Counted from the stretch's first letter, positions 17,623-27,256 are shown. The stretch: 64,000 nt of DNA from CAYOHP01 sp964403795 [NCBI: uncultured bacterium] (GCA_964403795.1 CAYOHP010000014.1:1-64000), one strand, 5' to 3'. Made by a program: numbers and translations. Notes: generated by a model not told the origin, from the letters alone.

Positions 17623-19415
17623 GCCGGATCGGGGCCGGTCCCGCCGCTCCGGTGGTCCCGCCCGGGGCACCTCCCGGGTCGTCGGCCGCCCCGGCCCGCC
17701 GTTGGTCGGTCCGGGAGACGTCGCCCGAGACCGTGCTGGGCCTGATCCGGGAGCACAAGGTCGGCCCCACCCTGGCGCGGGTGCTGGCGGGTCGGGGGCT
17801 CGCCGCCGGCGAGACCGCGGCCGAGTTCCTGGCCCCGGGTTGGTCGCAGGTCCACGATCCGCTCCTGGTACCGGGCGCGGCCGAGGCTGCCCGGGAGGTC
17901 CATGGGGCCATCGCCCGGGGGGAGACCCTCGGCCTCTACGGCGACTACGACGTCGACGGGACCACCGCGGTCGTGATCCTCTCGCTGGTCCTGCGCCGGC
18001 TGGGGGCCAAGGTCGAGCTCTACATCCCGGACCGTCGGGACGAGGGCTACGGCCTCTCGGAGGCCGGGCTCGCCAAGCTCCGGGCCAAGGGCGTCACCCT
18101 GGTCCTCACCGTCGATCAGGGTGTCTCCGCCCATCGCGAGATCGAGGCCGCCCGGGGGCTCGGGATGCGGGTGGTGGTCACCGACCACCACGCCCTGCCG
18201 GCGACCCTGCCCGAGGCCGCGGCCATCGTCCATCCCTGCCTGCCCGGGTCCCGCTATCCCAATCCGGGCCTGTGCGGCGCGGCGGTGGCCTTCAAGCTGG
18301 GCGAGGCCCTGCTCGCCACCGCTCCCGGGGGCGGGGACCGGGCCCGGGTCGAGGCCTTCCGCCGCACCTGCGTCGACCTGGTGGCGCTCGCCACCCTCTC
18401 GGACATGAGCCCGCTCCTCGGGGAGAACCGGGCCCTGGTGGCGCTGGGGCTCACCCAGATGGCCAGGAGCGCCCATCCCGGGCTGGCGGCCCTGGTGGCG
18501 GCCGGAGGCGGCGTCCCCGGGCGGGCGGTCACCACCGAGGACGTGGGCTTCGGGGTGGCGCCCCTGCTCAATGCCGCCGGGCGCCTCAGCGACCCCCGGC
18601 TGGCGCTCGACACCCTGCTCGAGCGCGACCCGGCGGCGGCCCGGCGCCGGGTGGCCGAGCTCGAAGCCCTGAACCGGGAACGGCGGACCCGCACCGAGGC
18701 CTTGTACGACGAGGCCCGTCGCCAGAGCGACCGGTACGCCGACGACCCGGTGCCGGTGCTCGACCTCGACTCGGATGCCATCGGCCTGGTCGGCCTGGTG
18801 GCAGGACGGCTCTGCGACCGCCTCGGCAAGCCCTTCGTGGTCTGCGCCCGGCGGGGAGGCGAGCTGGTCGGCTCCTGCCGCTCGATCCCCGGCTACGACA
18901 TCCGGGCCGGGCTCGAGTCCGCCGCGGCCCACCTGGTGCGCTTCGGCGGGCACCCCCAGGCGGCCGGCCTGACCGTCCTCCCCTCGGCGATCCCCGGGCT
19001 CCGCGCCGCCCTGGGGGCCCACGCCCGGCAGCACCTGGCGGGCGTCGACCTGGCTCCCCGGCTCGAGCTCGACGGCTTCCTGGAGCTGGGCGCCCTCACC
19101 TTCGGCCTCGCCGACGAACTGGCCCTCCTCGGTCCCACCGGCACCGGCAATCCGGCCCCCGTCTTCGCCCTCCCCGCCTGCCGGGTGGTCGAGGCGAAGC
19201 CCATGGGGAAGGCAGGGAGCCACGTCCGGATCCGGGGCGAGGGGTTCCCGGACCACCTCGATGCGGTCGGCTTCCACATGCGGGAAGCGGTGGACCGCAC
19301 CCTGGCCGGTCCCGGGCCCGTGGACCTGGCCTTCCGCCTCGGCCGGGAGGAGTGGCGGGGTCGGCTCCGCCTGAAGCTCCGGGTCGAGGACCTGAGGGTC
19401 GCCGTCCCGGCCTGA
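17619..19415 (+). CDS. recJ: Single-stranded-DNA-specific 5'-3' exonuclease RecJ
   Basis: A 598-residue DHH-superfamily nuclease of recombination and mismatch repair. Motif I is GDYDVDGTTAVVIL, the DHH motif is VVVTDHHALPAT, and the DHHA1 motif is FGGHPQAAGLTV. The length matches typical RecJ (about 580). The first 30 residues are Pro/Ala-rich and poorly conserved. GTG 17619 is selected because it overlaps the miaB stop as GTGA and is preceded by GGAG; translation is probably coupled to miaB. Confidence 0.95.
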   Translation: MSRIGAGPAAPVVPPGAPPGSSAAPARRWSVRETSPETVLGLIREHKVGPTLARVLAGRGLAAGETAAEFLAPGWSQVHDPLLVPGAAEAAREVHGAIARGETLGLYGDYDVDGTTAVVILSLVLRRLGAKVELYIPDRRDEGYGLSEAGLAKLRAKGVTLVLTVDQGVSAHREIEAARGLGMRVVVTDHHALPATLPEAAAIVHPCLPGSRYPNPGLCGAAVAFKLGEALLATAPGGGDRARVEAFRRTCVDLVALATLSDMSPLLGENRALVALGLTQMARSAHPGLAALVAAGGGVPGRAVTTEDVGFGVAPLLNAAGRLSDPRLALDTLLERDPAAARRRVAELEALNRERRTRTEALYDEARRQSDRYADDPVPVLDLDSDAIGLVGLVAGRLCDRLGKPFVVCARRGGELVGSCRSIPGYDIRAGLESAAAHLVRFGGHPQAAGLTVLPSAIPGLRAALGAHARQHLAGVDLAPRLELDGFLELGALTFGLADELALLGPTGTGNPAPVFALPACRVVEAKPMGKAGSHVRIRGEGFPDHLDAVGFHMREAVDRTLAGPGPVDLAFRLGREEWRGRLRLKLRVEDLRVAVPA

Positions 19416-19478
19416 CCCCGAGGGGTCGGGACTCTCCGAGGCGGCCTTCCCCTGCATTCCCTCCCGGCCTCAGGGTGC

Positions 19479-19484
19479 TACCTT
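19479..19484 (+). promoter_or_regulatory. -10 element TACCTT
   Basis: GCTACCTT ends 16 bases before GTG 19501 of the kinase gene; the predicted leader is about 9 bases. Confidence 0.5.
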
Positions 19485-19500
19485 GGGACCGGAACCCCCC

Positions 19501-22017
19501 GTGTCCACAGCCAAGTCCGGCGTCCGCAAGAAGCAGAAGGAGCCACCCGCTCCCGAGAAGATCGGGAAGTACCTGATCACCCGCCTGGTGGGGGAGGGTG
19601 GGATGGGTCGGGTCTATCGCGGCATCGACCCGGATACCCGCGCCACGGTGGCGGTCAAGACCATCCTCGAGGAGCGCCTGACCTCGCCCGCGGCCCTGCC
19701 CCGGTTCCTCCGGGAGATGCAGATCCTGGCCGGGCTCGACCACCCCCACATCGTGAAGATCCGGGACCGGGGCCTGTTCGAGGGCGGGCACTTCCTGGTG
19801 ATGGACTTCGTGGACGGCAAGCCGCTGGACGAGGTGATCCGGGACGGACCTCCCCCGACCCGGGAGGTGGGCCTCGGATGGGCCTGCGAGATCGCCGACG
19901 CGCTCCGCTACATGCACGGGGCCCGGGTCATGCACCGGGACCTGAAGCCCGGGAACATCATCGCCAAGGTCGAGGGCGGACTCACCATCATCGACTTCGG
20001 CCTCTCCCGGTTCCTGGAGCCGGGCGGCACCGTCACCGGGGTGGGCCGTGTGATCGGATCCCCGCACTACCTGCCGCCCGAGCAGTGGCGGGGCGAGCGT
20101 CCCGACGAGCGGGCCGACATCTACCAGTTCGGGATCCTCTTCCTGGAGCTCCTGACCGGCAAGGTGCCCTTCAGCGGGACCGATCTCCGGGCCATCATGG
20201 ACTCCTGCCTGAACTACGGCGTGACCGCCCGGGTCCTCCACGACATGGGGGTCGAGGGGGACATCGCCGAGTTCGCCCTGCGGCTGACGGCCCGGGCCAA
20301 GGAGGAGCGCTACCAGGACATGGTGCAGGTCCTCGACGACCTGCGGCGCCTGGAGAAGAAGCACCCCCTCTCGCCCATGCCCGATCCGCCTACCGCCATC
20401 GGGGGCCGGGTCGGTTCGGAACTCGAGGACTCCCTCGACTTCGACGACAGTTCCTCCGAGGTGGACCTCGACGCTCCCACCTCCGAGGATCCTCCCCAGC
20501 GGGACCCCCGCCTCGCCGGCAGCTTCTGGAAGCCGCCGGAACCCGCGGGGCCCCCTGCCGTCCCTCCCCCGGGTGCCCTCGACGAGACCATCCCGGTGGT
20601 CCGCGGGGTGGTCCCGATGGCGGTCCCGGCCCCGGCTCCCCGGTTCCCGGTCGCGGCCCTGCTGGCGGGAGCCGCGCTGGCGTTCCTGTGTGTCGGGGTG
20701 GTCGCCCTGGCGACCCGGACGCCTCCTCCGGAGCCCCGCCCCAAGGTGATCGACGGGCCCAGGGTGGTCGACGGCGTGGCGGCTGCGCGGGTCGAGTGGG
20801 AAACCGATCTCCCCTGCCTGGGGAAGGTCTCGGTGCGCGGGGGCGGCCAGGCACGGGTGGTGGTGGACGAGGACGGGGTCCGCCGGGCCCATGCGGTCAC
20901 CATCGTCGACCTCGAGCCCGGGGAGCGCTACGAGTTCATGGTCGAGGACGCCGACGGCCCGCTCTCCCCGGCCCTGCCCTTCACGGCCCGGGGCGTCTCG
21001 GTGGCCTTCCAGCCCTTCTTCAGCCGCAAGGGGATCGAGCTGCACTGGACCAGCGAGGACCCGCTCATCCTCAAGGAAGGCAAGGATCCCAAGGTGGGTC
21101 GTCCCGAGGGAGAGTACCCCCGCAAGGAAGGCTCCCTGTTCCTGATGGGGATCCGGCCGGGAGCGGGGAGGGTCACGGTGCTGGCCTTCGCCCCGCTGGG
21201 CTCGGTGATGCCGGTGGTCTGGACCGTGCCGGAGGTCGAGACCCTCGCCACCGGCGTTGAGGACGCCCTGGAGGACGCCACCCGCGGCGAGTCGGCGGCG
21301 CGGTTTAGGGCCGCGCTGGCCGAGGGGTCGGCGATCCGGGCTGCCGCGGGATTGCGGGAGGCCCTCGAGCGCGCCGCCCGTCCCCAGCCGGCGAGCCGCC
21401 TCATGGTCCAGGCCTCCCTGGCCCTCGACGATGCCAACCTGGGACTGGGTCGGCGCAGCGCCCTGCTCGACGCCCTGGGTCGGCTCCGGCTCCAGGCCCG
21501 GGAACTCAAGCTCGAAGGAGCCGACCTGGGGGTCCCGCTGGGCGAGGCCCAGAGCGAGCGCTTCGGTTGGGGGGCGCGTCACACGGTCCGACGGCCCCAG
21601 GGGACCCTGATCTCCGAGCTGGTCCTGCCTCCCGCCCCGCTGCTGGCCGGACCTCCGGGGGACACCCCTGCCGATCCGCGCTCGGTGGTGGTGTGGCGCC
21701 CCAACCTGACGGCCCGGCCGACCTCGGGCAGCGTGACCCTGGTGGCCCACTGCATGCACCTGTCCCCGGCGCTCTACCTGGAGGCGCGGTTGGGGGCGGC
21801 CCGGGCCCTCCTGATGAACGAGCCCGAGATCTATCGGCTCGAGGGCAACGACGTCGACGACGGCTGGTCGATGGTGCACCACTCCTTCGATGCCGGGCTC
21901 CTGAGCCTCGAGGGCGGCGAGATCCGGATCGAACTCAGGAGCCTAAGGGCCGCCTTCACCGGCCGGGCGGTGCCGGTGCAGCGCTTCGAGCTGTATGACG
22001 GGCGCCCGGAGTTCTGA
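19501..22017 (+). CDS. Transmembrane Ser/Thr protein kinase with large ectodomain
   Basis: An 838-residue kinase with an intact N-terminal domain: LVGEGGMGRVYRG, VAVK, HRDLKPGNI, IIDFGLSR and LPPEQW. A long acidic/Pro-rich linker (about 300-375) leads to one transmembrane helix (PVAALLAGAALAFLCVGVVA, about 383-403). The outer portion begins with a fibronectin-III-like segment (VEWETDLPCLGKVSV ... LEPGERYEFMVED) and continues with a helical and beta region of unknown fold. The topology is that of a receptor-type PknB-like kinase. GTG 19501 is set by the -10 element just upstream and the absence of any earlier sensible start. Confidence 0.9.
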   Translation: MSTAKSGVRKKQKEPPAPEKIGKYLITRLVGEGGMGRVYRGIDPDTRATVAVKTILEERLTSPAALPRFLREMQILAGLDHPHIVKIRDRGLFEGGHFLVMDFVDGKPLDEVIRDGPPPTREVGLGWACEIADALRYMHGARVMHRDLKPGNIIAKVEGGLTIIDFGLSRFLEPGGTVTGVGRVIGSPHYLPPEQWRGERPDERADIYQFGILFLELLTGKVPFSGTDLRAIMDSCLNYGVTARVLHDMGVEGDIAEFALRLTARAKEERYQDMVQVLDDLRRLEKKHPLSPMPDPPTAIGGRVGSELEDSLDFDDSSSEVDLDAPTSEDPPQRDPRLAGSFWKPPEPAGPPAVPPPGALDETIPVVRGVVPMAVPAPAPRFPVAALLAGAALAFLCVGVVALATRTPPPEPRPKVIDGPRVVDGVAAARVEWETDLPCLGKVSVRGGGQARVVVDEDGVRRAHAVTIVDLEPGERYEFMVEDADGPLSPALPFTARGVSVAFQPFFSRKGIELHWTSEDPLILKEGKDPKVGRPEGEYPRKEGSLFLMGIRPGAGRVTVLAFAPLGSVMPVVWTVPEVETLATGVEDALEDATRGESAARFRAALAEGSAIRAAAGLREALERAARPQPASRLMVQASLALDDANLGLGRRSALLDALGRLRLQARELKLEGADLGVPLGEAQSERFGWGARHTVRRPQGTLISELVLPPAPLLAGPPGDTPADPRSVVVWRPNLTARPTSGSVTLVAHCMHLSPALYLEARLGAARALLMNEPEIYRLEGNDVDDGWSMVHHSFDAGLLSLEGGEIRIELRSLRAAFTGRAVPVQRFELYDGRPEF

Positions 22018-22046
22018 GAGCCCGAGGGCCCGGGCCTGGGCCGGGC

Positions 22047-22919
22047 TCACGGGTCCCGGGTCTGTCGGCGTCGGGCCGGGGTCCCGCCCGGGAAGAACCG
22101 GATCACCACCACGGTGGCCTCGTAGAGGAACCACATCGGGATCCCCAGCAGCAGCTGGCTCACCACGTCGGGCGGGGTGAGGATGGCAGCCACCGTCATG
22201 ATCCCGACCACGAACCAGGGCCGGAACTCCGAGAGCATGGCGGCATCGACCAGGCCCACCCGGGAGGCGAAGAACAGGACCACCGGCAGCTCGAACGCCA
22301 CCCCGAAGACCAGCAGGAAGACCAGCACGAAGGTGGAGAAGGACGAGATCGAGAGCATGGGCGTCAGTTCGGGGGTGGCGAAGCCCAGCAGGAAGGCCAG
22401 TCCGACCGGGAGGATGGTCGAGTACGCGAACAGGACGCCGGCCCCGAAGAAGAACAGGATGAAGGGGAAGAGGGCCCGGGTGGCGGTGCGCTCGGCCACG
22501 GTCATGGCGGGGCGCAGGAATTGCCAGGCCTGGTAGAGGAGGATCGGGGTCGCCAGCAGCAGTCCGGCCCAGAACGAGACCCGGAGGTGGGTGAAGAAGG
22601 CCTCGGCCGGGTCGAGGAAGACGAACTTCCGGAGGGGCGAGGTGCGGGTCACCAGGTCGAGCACCAGGTCGGAACGGGACCAGGCGATCCCGAACCCGAG
22701 GCCCAGCGCCGCCAGGGAACGGATCAGGCGGGCCCGGAGTTCCTCGAGGTGGTCCACCAGGCTCATCATCCCGTCGTCGCCCTCGGGGACCCGGTGTTCG
22801 GGTGCGATCTCGTCGTCGAGGTCGTCGTCGTCCCCGGGCGGGTCGGCCTGGTCCGAGCCGTGGCCGGCGCCGGCGAGGTGGTCGTCGGGGGGCGGGGCTT
22901 CGGGAAGCGACCCGGTCAT
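22047..22919 (-). CDS. tatC: Sec-independent protein translocase subunit TatC
   Basis: A 290-residue multi-pass protein with six hydrophobic helices, the TatC signature MSLVDHLEELRARLIRSL before helix 1, and FELPVVLFFASRVGLV followed by FRPWFVVGIMTVAAILTPPD. The acidic, low-complexity N-terminal extension (about 50 residues, with DDDDLDDE) is longer than usual. ATG 22919 overlaps the TGA of the prepilin-like gene as ATGA. Tat substrates are plausible in this window (the 45255 gene has a twin-arginine signal). No tatA or tatB is adjacent. Confidence 0.95.
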   Translation of the reverse strand: MTGSLPEAPPPDDHLAGAGHGSDQADPPGDDDDLDDEIAPEHRVPEGDDGMMSLVDHLEELRARLIRSLAALGLGFGIAWSRSDLVLDLVTRTSPLRKFVFLDPAEAFFTHLRVSFWAGLLLATPILLYQAWQFLRPAMTVAERTATRALFPFILFFFGAGVLFAYSTILPVGLAFLLGFATPELTPMLSISSFSTFVLVFLLVFGVAFELPVVLFFASRVGLVDAAMLSEFRPWFVVGIMTVAAILTPPDVVSQLLLGIPMWFLYEATVVVIRFFPGGTPARRRQTRDP

Positions 22920-24772
22920 GGCTTCAGGGGTTCCGACCATGGCTCGTGGTCGGCGGTGACCCGGACCGGGGACCAGGAGGCGGCCGCGCCCTTCTCCTTG
23001 TAGCTCGTGAAGGTGCGGGCGATGACGCCGACGATGTTGTCGACCAGGTGGTTCTTCAGGTCGGGGTCGAAGCGGCAGGTGAAGTACCTGGGCATGCGGT
23101 CCCGTCCCAGCTTGTCGACGACCAGGTTCCCCTGCACGTCCAGGGTCTGCTGCTGGGTCCCGACGATCCCGTCCTTGGCGTAGAGCCCGGCCCGGACCTT
23201 CATCTCCCGGACGTTGGGATCCATCTTGATGGATCCCTGGAGCGCCGCCAGGGAGAGGCTGTCCCCCGGGTTCACCGGTTCGAGGCTGGCGAGCAGGCGG
23301 ATCTCGCCCTGGCCGACGATCAGGCCCCGTCCCTGGTAGGGACCTCCCAGCTCGACCTTGCCGTCGCAGTACCAGAGGCCGTCGAGCCGGATGGGGTTCT
23401 TGGGGGTGCCGAGGAACCGGACCACCGGGGCCCGGAAGCGCTGGTGGGCCAGGGTCTTGGCGTGCTTCTTCAGGCGGTCGAGGTTGCCCGGGAGCTTCCG
23501 GTCCGGGTAGCGGTCCACGTAGTTGAACTGGGTGTTGATGGTGTACCGCTGGGGCGCCACCGGGGTCGGCTCGGTCGAGGGCCCCATCGAGAGCGGGTTC
23601 AGGCGCCGGTACTCCTTGTAGATCATCCCCTCGAAGTGGGTGTAGACGCCGAGGTAGGGATCGTGGAGCCGGTTGTCGTGGTAGAGGAAGCCGACCTCGG
23701 GACGCTGGTGTCCGAAGATGGTGTTGTCGGCGAAGTAGTTCACGATGTCGTCGGCGGCGAAGAACGGCAGCTTCACGTTCAGGGTCCCGTTGGTGCGGAC
23801 CCGGCCCCAGTTGCGGGGATTGAGCGAGAGGATGATGCTGTCGACCTTGTCCTTGATCGCCTCGTCATGGACGTGGGAGGCGAGGTCGAACGCCAGTCGC
23901 AGGGCTTCGGCCACGTTGTCCTTGTCGAGGCCGTTGGTCATGTGGTCCTGGATCCGGTCGGCGTTCCCGACCACGTCCCGGACCTCTTCGGAGAGGTCGA
24001 GCCGGAGGAGCTCGTTGGCCTTGAGCGTCAAGGACAGCAGGAGCTGCTGGATCACCTCGGGCAGGTCGAGATTGGAGAGCAGGAAGCGGCCCTCCTCGAG
24101 CTTCTCGGAACCGTTGCCGGCGATGAAGAGGGTATGGTCCGGGGCCGGGGGCGTGATGTCGTGGACCTTGATCTCGCGGGCCACCTCGATGACCCGTCGG
24201 GTGCCCTGGTAGACGCCCTCGGAGGTCACCCGGAGCAGGCCGGCCCAGCCTGCCAAGGCCTCCTTGCCCTCGATGTCCTCGTCGTCGCTGCGGCGGTCCT
24301 TCTGCTCCCGGTAGCGCTCCAGGGACTCGGGAACATTGGGCTCCACCCGGTCGATGAAGGTGTAGAAGTGGTTCTTGGTCACCTGCACCAGCTCCGCGTG
24401 CACGGTGCATGTGGCGCCCGGGATCAGGTCGCCCTCGGCGAAGGTGAAGGTCCGGGCCCAGTCCCGGGCCTTGTCGTAGTCGAGGACCTCGAGCAGAGGG
24501 GTGTTCACCAGGGCGTCGGCCTTGGGGCCCTCGCCCTTGACCCGCACCAGGGGTTCCTCGAACAGGTTGCGCATCCGCCACAGCACCCGGTCGATGCCCG
24601 CCTGGGCCGCGTAGTAGGCCGCCATGTCATCGCCGTACTTCAAGGTCAGGCGGCGGGACTGGCTGATCAGGTCGGCCAGCGACATCCCCAGGATGAAGAG
24701 GACGGTGGCGACGATGAAGACCAGGAGCAGCACCGAGCCTCGCCGGTGCCGAGATCCCGACGAGACTCGCAT
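22916..24772 (-). CDS. Type IV prepilin-like/PilX-type protein
   Basis: A 618-residue protein that starts with a class III-like signal: basic residues, then RRGSVLLLVFIVATVLFILG, resembling the Gly-cleavage site and hydrophobic N-helix of prepilins and of large PilX/GspK-like minor pilins. The helix is followed by AAYYAAQAGIDRVLWRMRN, typical of PilX-type proteins. The rest is a large globular domain of unknown fold with few cysteines. ATG 24772 is favoured because it puts the signal at the very N-terminus; the longer frame would overlap the divergent gene. Its stop overlaps the tatC start. Confidence 0.7.
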   Translation of the reverse strand: MRVSSGSRHRRGSVLLLVFIVATVLFILGMSLADLISQSRRLTLKYGDDMAAYYAAQAGIDRVLWRMRNLFEEPLVRVKGEGPKADALVNTPLLEVLDYDKARDWARTFTFAEGDLIPGATCTVHAELVQVTKNHFYTFIDRVEPNVPESLERYREQKDRRSDDEDIEGKEALAGWAGLLRVTSEGVYQGTRRVIEVAREIKVHDITPPAPDHTLFIAGNGSEKLEEGRFLLSNLDLPEVIQQLLLSLTLKANELLRLDLSEEVRDVVGNADRIQDHMTNGLDKDNVAEALRLAFDLASHVHDEAIKDKVDSIILSLNPRNWGRVRTNGTLNVKLPFFAADDIVNYFADNTIFGHQRPEVGFLYHDNRLHDPYLGVYTHFEGMIYKEYRRLNPLSMGPSTEPTPVAPQRYTINTQFNYVDRYPDRKLPGNLDRLKKHAKTLAHQRFRAPVVRFLGTPKNPIRLDGLWYCDGKVELGGPYQGRGLIVGQGEIRLLASLEPVNPGDSLSLAALQGSIKMDPNVREMKVRAGLYAKDGIVGTQQQTLDVQGNLVVDKLGRDRMPRYFTCRFDPDLKNHLVDNIVGVIARTFTSYKEKGAAASWSPVRVTADHEPWSEPLKP

Positions 24773-24803
24773 CCCTTGGCTGCCTGCGGTCTCCACCGGC
24801 ACC

Positions 24804-24813
24804 ATGATAGGCT
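24804..24813. promoter_or_regulatory. Overlapping divergent -10 elements sharing TA
   Basis: The top strand ATGATAGGCT reads TAGGCT rightwards (24808-24813, for ATG 24850) and TATCAT leftwards (24809-24804, for ATG 24772). The geometry is identical to that at 7170-7179. Confidence 0.5.
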
Positions 24814-24849
24814 GGGCATCCAGAGCCAGCAAGCCGAGGAGCCTCGAAC

Positions 24850-26040
24850 ATGCCCACTTCCACCCTCTCGCCTCTCCCTCCCGTACCGGGCCCGGCCCGC
24901 CGAACCCGCCGGTCGTTGGCGCGTGCGGTGGCGGTCGCCGGACTCCTTGCAGGTGCGGCTTTCGCCCAGGGGACGCCGGGTGGGGATGCGGGTCCCCCCA
25001 CCGGGGCGCTCGACGAGGCGGGGGCTCCGGCTCCCGGCCCGGTCCCGGTGCCCGGGGCTGCGGTCGAGCCGCCCCCGGTCGCACCGGTGGCGCCTCCGCC
25101 CCGGGCCGCCTCGCTGGGACTCAGCCTGGGGGTGAGCCGGAGCTATCCGGGGCTCGACGTGCGACCCCGGGCTCCCAGCGGTGGCTTCCCCAAGGAAGAC
25201 CTCGTGAAGATGGCCGAGATCGAGGCCGCGGTGCCCGATCCGGCCGAGGCCCTGACCCGCCTGCGGGGCGGGCTGGGCGGCGCCCTGACCCTGCATCGGG
25301 CGGCCGTCCTGGTGACGACCGCAGCCCAGCCGGGGGACGGGTCGAGCCCGGTCCTCGAGGCCGTGTCGGTGATCCTGGGCGGCTTCGAGGTCCCCAAGCT
25401 GCACGCCCTGGCCGGGCCTCCCCCGGCGGGGACCCGGGCCGGCGCCACCACTCTGGCGAGCCTCTACGAGTCCCGCCCCGAGCTCGCCGACCTGAGGGCC
25501 GGACTCGCCGAAGGGATCGCCGCGGTGGTCTCCAATCCCCGGCCCGGTGCCTTCGCCGAGGGCCTGGTCTCGGTGCGGGTGGCGTCCCGCCAGGAGCGAT
25601 GGATGAACGACCTCGAGGAGCGCCTGGCCGTGCTCCGGGGCAAGACCAGTTTCCCGGCCGGCGAGACGCCTCCGGCGCTCGACCGGGCCTTTGCCCGGGC
25701 CTACCTCTCGGCGACCGCGGTCGCCGAGGTCGCCTATCGGGCTGCGGCGCTGGCGATCTCCGCCGGGAAGAAGAAGACCAAGTGGACCGCCCCTTCCGGC
25801 CCGGAGGGCCGGATCCAGGTCCGCGACGCGGTGGCAGCCACCTACTATCGCCTGGTCTCGGGCAGCCCCTCGAACGTGGTCCCGGACTCCCTGGGCGTCG
25901 AGCCCGCGCTCTCCGACCGGGTCGGCATCCTGCTCTCGGCGCTCTTCGTGGGGCTGGTCCTGGCCGGGACCCTGGGCGTATTGCTCGATCCGCCCGAGGC
26001 CGCCTGGGTCGACATCGGGGGCGACGCACCGACGGTCTGA
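24850..26040 (+). CDS. Secreted or membrane-anchored hypothetical protein
   Basis: I do not recognise this 396-residue protein. It has an N-terminal signal (Arg-rich start, then ARAVAVAGLLAGAAFA), a Pro/Ala-rich linker to about residue 90, a soluble helical body, and a hydrophobic segment near the C-terminus (RVGILLSALFVGLVLAGTLG, about 357-376). That layout suggests a periplasmic protein held by a C-terminal helix. It is divergent from the prepilin-like gene through a shared promoter, so a role with the pilus or secretion genes is possible but unproven. Confidence 0.6.
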   Translation: MPTSTLSPLPPVPGPARRTRRSLARAVAVAGLLAGAAFAQGTPGGDAGPPTGALDEAGAPAPGPVPVPGAAVEPPPVAPVAPPPRAASLGLSLGVSRSYPGLDVRPRAPSGGFPKEDLVKMAEIEAAVPDPAEALTRLRGGLGGALTLHRAAVLVTTAAQPGDGSSPVLEAVSVILGGFEVPKLHALAGPPPAGTRAGATTLASLYESRPELADLRAGLAEGIAAVVSNPRPGAFAEGLVSVRVASRQERWMNDLEERLAVLRGKTSFPAGETPPALDRAFARAYLSATAVAEVAYRAAALAISAGKKKTKWTAPSGPEGRIQVRDAVAATYYRLVSGSPSNVVPDSLGVEPALSDRVGILLSALFVGLVLAGTLGVLLDPPEAAWVDIGGDAPTV

Positions 26041-26130
26041 ACGCCCGGGGAGCCCAGGACCCGGGCTCCGGTCGACCTGTCCGGTCCATGCCCGTCCCGG
26101 GCTTCGGCCCCGGTCCCGGCGCGCCGATCC

Positions 26131-27177
26131 ATGCATGAGGTGCGCTTGCCCCTTCGTGCTGCCCTTTTGGCGTTGGCCCGGGAGCGGGTCGGGTACTGCC
26201 ACGCGGACGGCTCCGGGCTCCGTCCCACCCGGGAATCGCTCCAGGCCCTGGTGCTGCTGCTGGGGCTTTGCCCCTGGGTCCCGACCGGGCTCCTCGCCTC
26301 GGTTCGGCCCGAGGCGTCCCGGGAACCGGGAATCGAGGCATGGGCCGATCCCGGGAGCGGCCTGGGGGCGCTGGCGGGGCCAGGGGGCGCCGTGGCCCCG
26401 GGAAACCCAGGACCCGCCGATGCCTCGGAGGCCGAGGCGAACGACGGGAGCGGAGCCGAGGAGGGGCGCGAGCCGGTCGCCTCGGTACCGGCCTCCCCTG
26501 GCACCACCGGCGAGGCCGTGCCCTCCGACCGGCTCCGGATCGTCATCAACATCCCCGCCCGCAAGCTGCGCATGTACCGGGGCGAGACCCGGATCTGGGA
26601 GGTCCCGGTCGGGATCGGCCGACGCCACTATCCCGAGGAGAAGGGCAATACCCGGACCCGGGTGGGCAGCTACCGCATCGTTTCCTGGCATGACGACTAC
26701 CGCAGTCGCCAGTACCCGGTCCCCTGGTCCCGGGACGTCTGGCTGGGGGTCTTCGGGCCGCACACCGCCAAACTCGGGCCCCGCGCCTCCTACCAGTACC
26801 TGCACGGCACCGCCGGGCCGGAGTGGATGGGTACCTGGCTGGTGGAGAAGGACGGGCCGGAGGTGCCGCCCCCGGGCGGGTCGGAACCGGTCGACCTCTC
26901 GGTGCTCGCCAACGCCGAACTGGGCCTCTCGCATGGCTGCGTGCGGCTCGCCAACACCGACATCCGCGAGCTCCGCCGCAAGGCCCCGGTGGGGACCGAG
27001 GTCGTGAAGATCTACTGCCTCGTGGAGCGGTTCTCCGTGCCGGAAGGCGGGACCGAGGACCGCTACCTCCCCAACGTGTACCTTTACCGCGTCCCCGAAC
27101 CGCTCGGCGTGTTCTGGCCGGAGACGGGCCGGCTCGAAGGCTATCGGGATCCTCCCGACGCCGTCGGTCCGCGCTGA
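26131..27177 (+). CDS. L,D-transpeptidase (YkuD domain)
   Basis: A 348-residue protein. The YkuD catalytic domain spans about residues 135-310: RIVINIPARKLRMYRGE, the conserved YLHGTAG, and the active-site motif LSHGCVRLANTDI with its nucleophile Cys and catalytic His. These enzymes make 3-3 cross-links in peptidoglycan or attach lipoproteins. The N-terminal 60 residues contain a hydrophobic stretch (LQALVLLLGLCPWVPTGLLA) that may be a membrane anchor, followed by an acidic Gly/Ala linker. The start is uncertain, as ATG 26131 lacks a good ribosome-binding site. The protein implies a peptidoglycan wall. Confidence 0.9.
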   Translation: MHEVRLPLRAALLALARERVGYCHADGSGLRPTRESLQALVLLLGLCPWVPTGLLASVRPEASREPGIEAWADPGSGLGALAGPGGAVAPGNPGPADASEAEANDGSGAEEGREPVASVPASPGTTGEAVPSDRLRIVINIPARKLRMYRGETRIWEVPVGIGRRHYPEEKGNTRTRVGSYRIVSWHDDYRSRQYPVPWSRDVWLGVFGPHTAKLGPRASYQYLHGTAGPEWMGTWLVEKDGPEVPPPGGSEPVDLSVLANAELGLSHGCVRLANTDIRELRRKAPVGTEVVKIYCLVERFSVPEGGTEDRYLPNVYLYRVPEPLGVFWPETGRLEGYRDPPDAVGPR

Positions 27178-27256
27178 GCCCGTCCGTAGGGTCCGTCCCG
27201 CTGCCGACGGCCCGGAGCGGTGCAGACAGGGTGCAGGACCGGCCAGGGAGGTGACG

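Noticed and set aside
15858-19415. A single very long plus-strand frame spanning miaB and recJ
   Set aside because: The first 1750 bases are an out-of-frame shadow of miaB caused by high GC; only the part from 17619 encodes RecJ.
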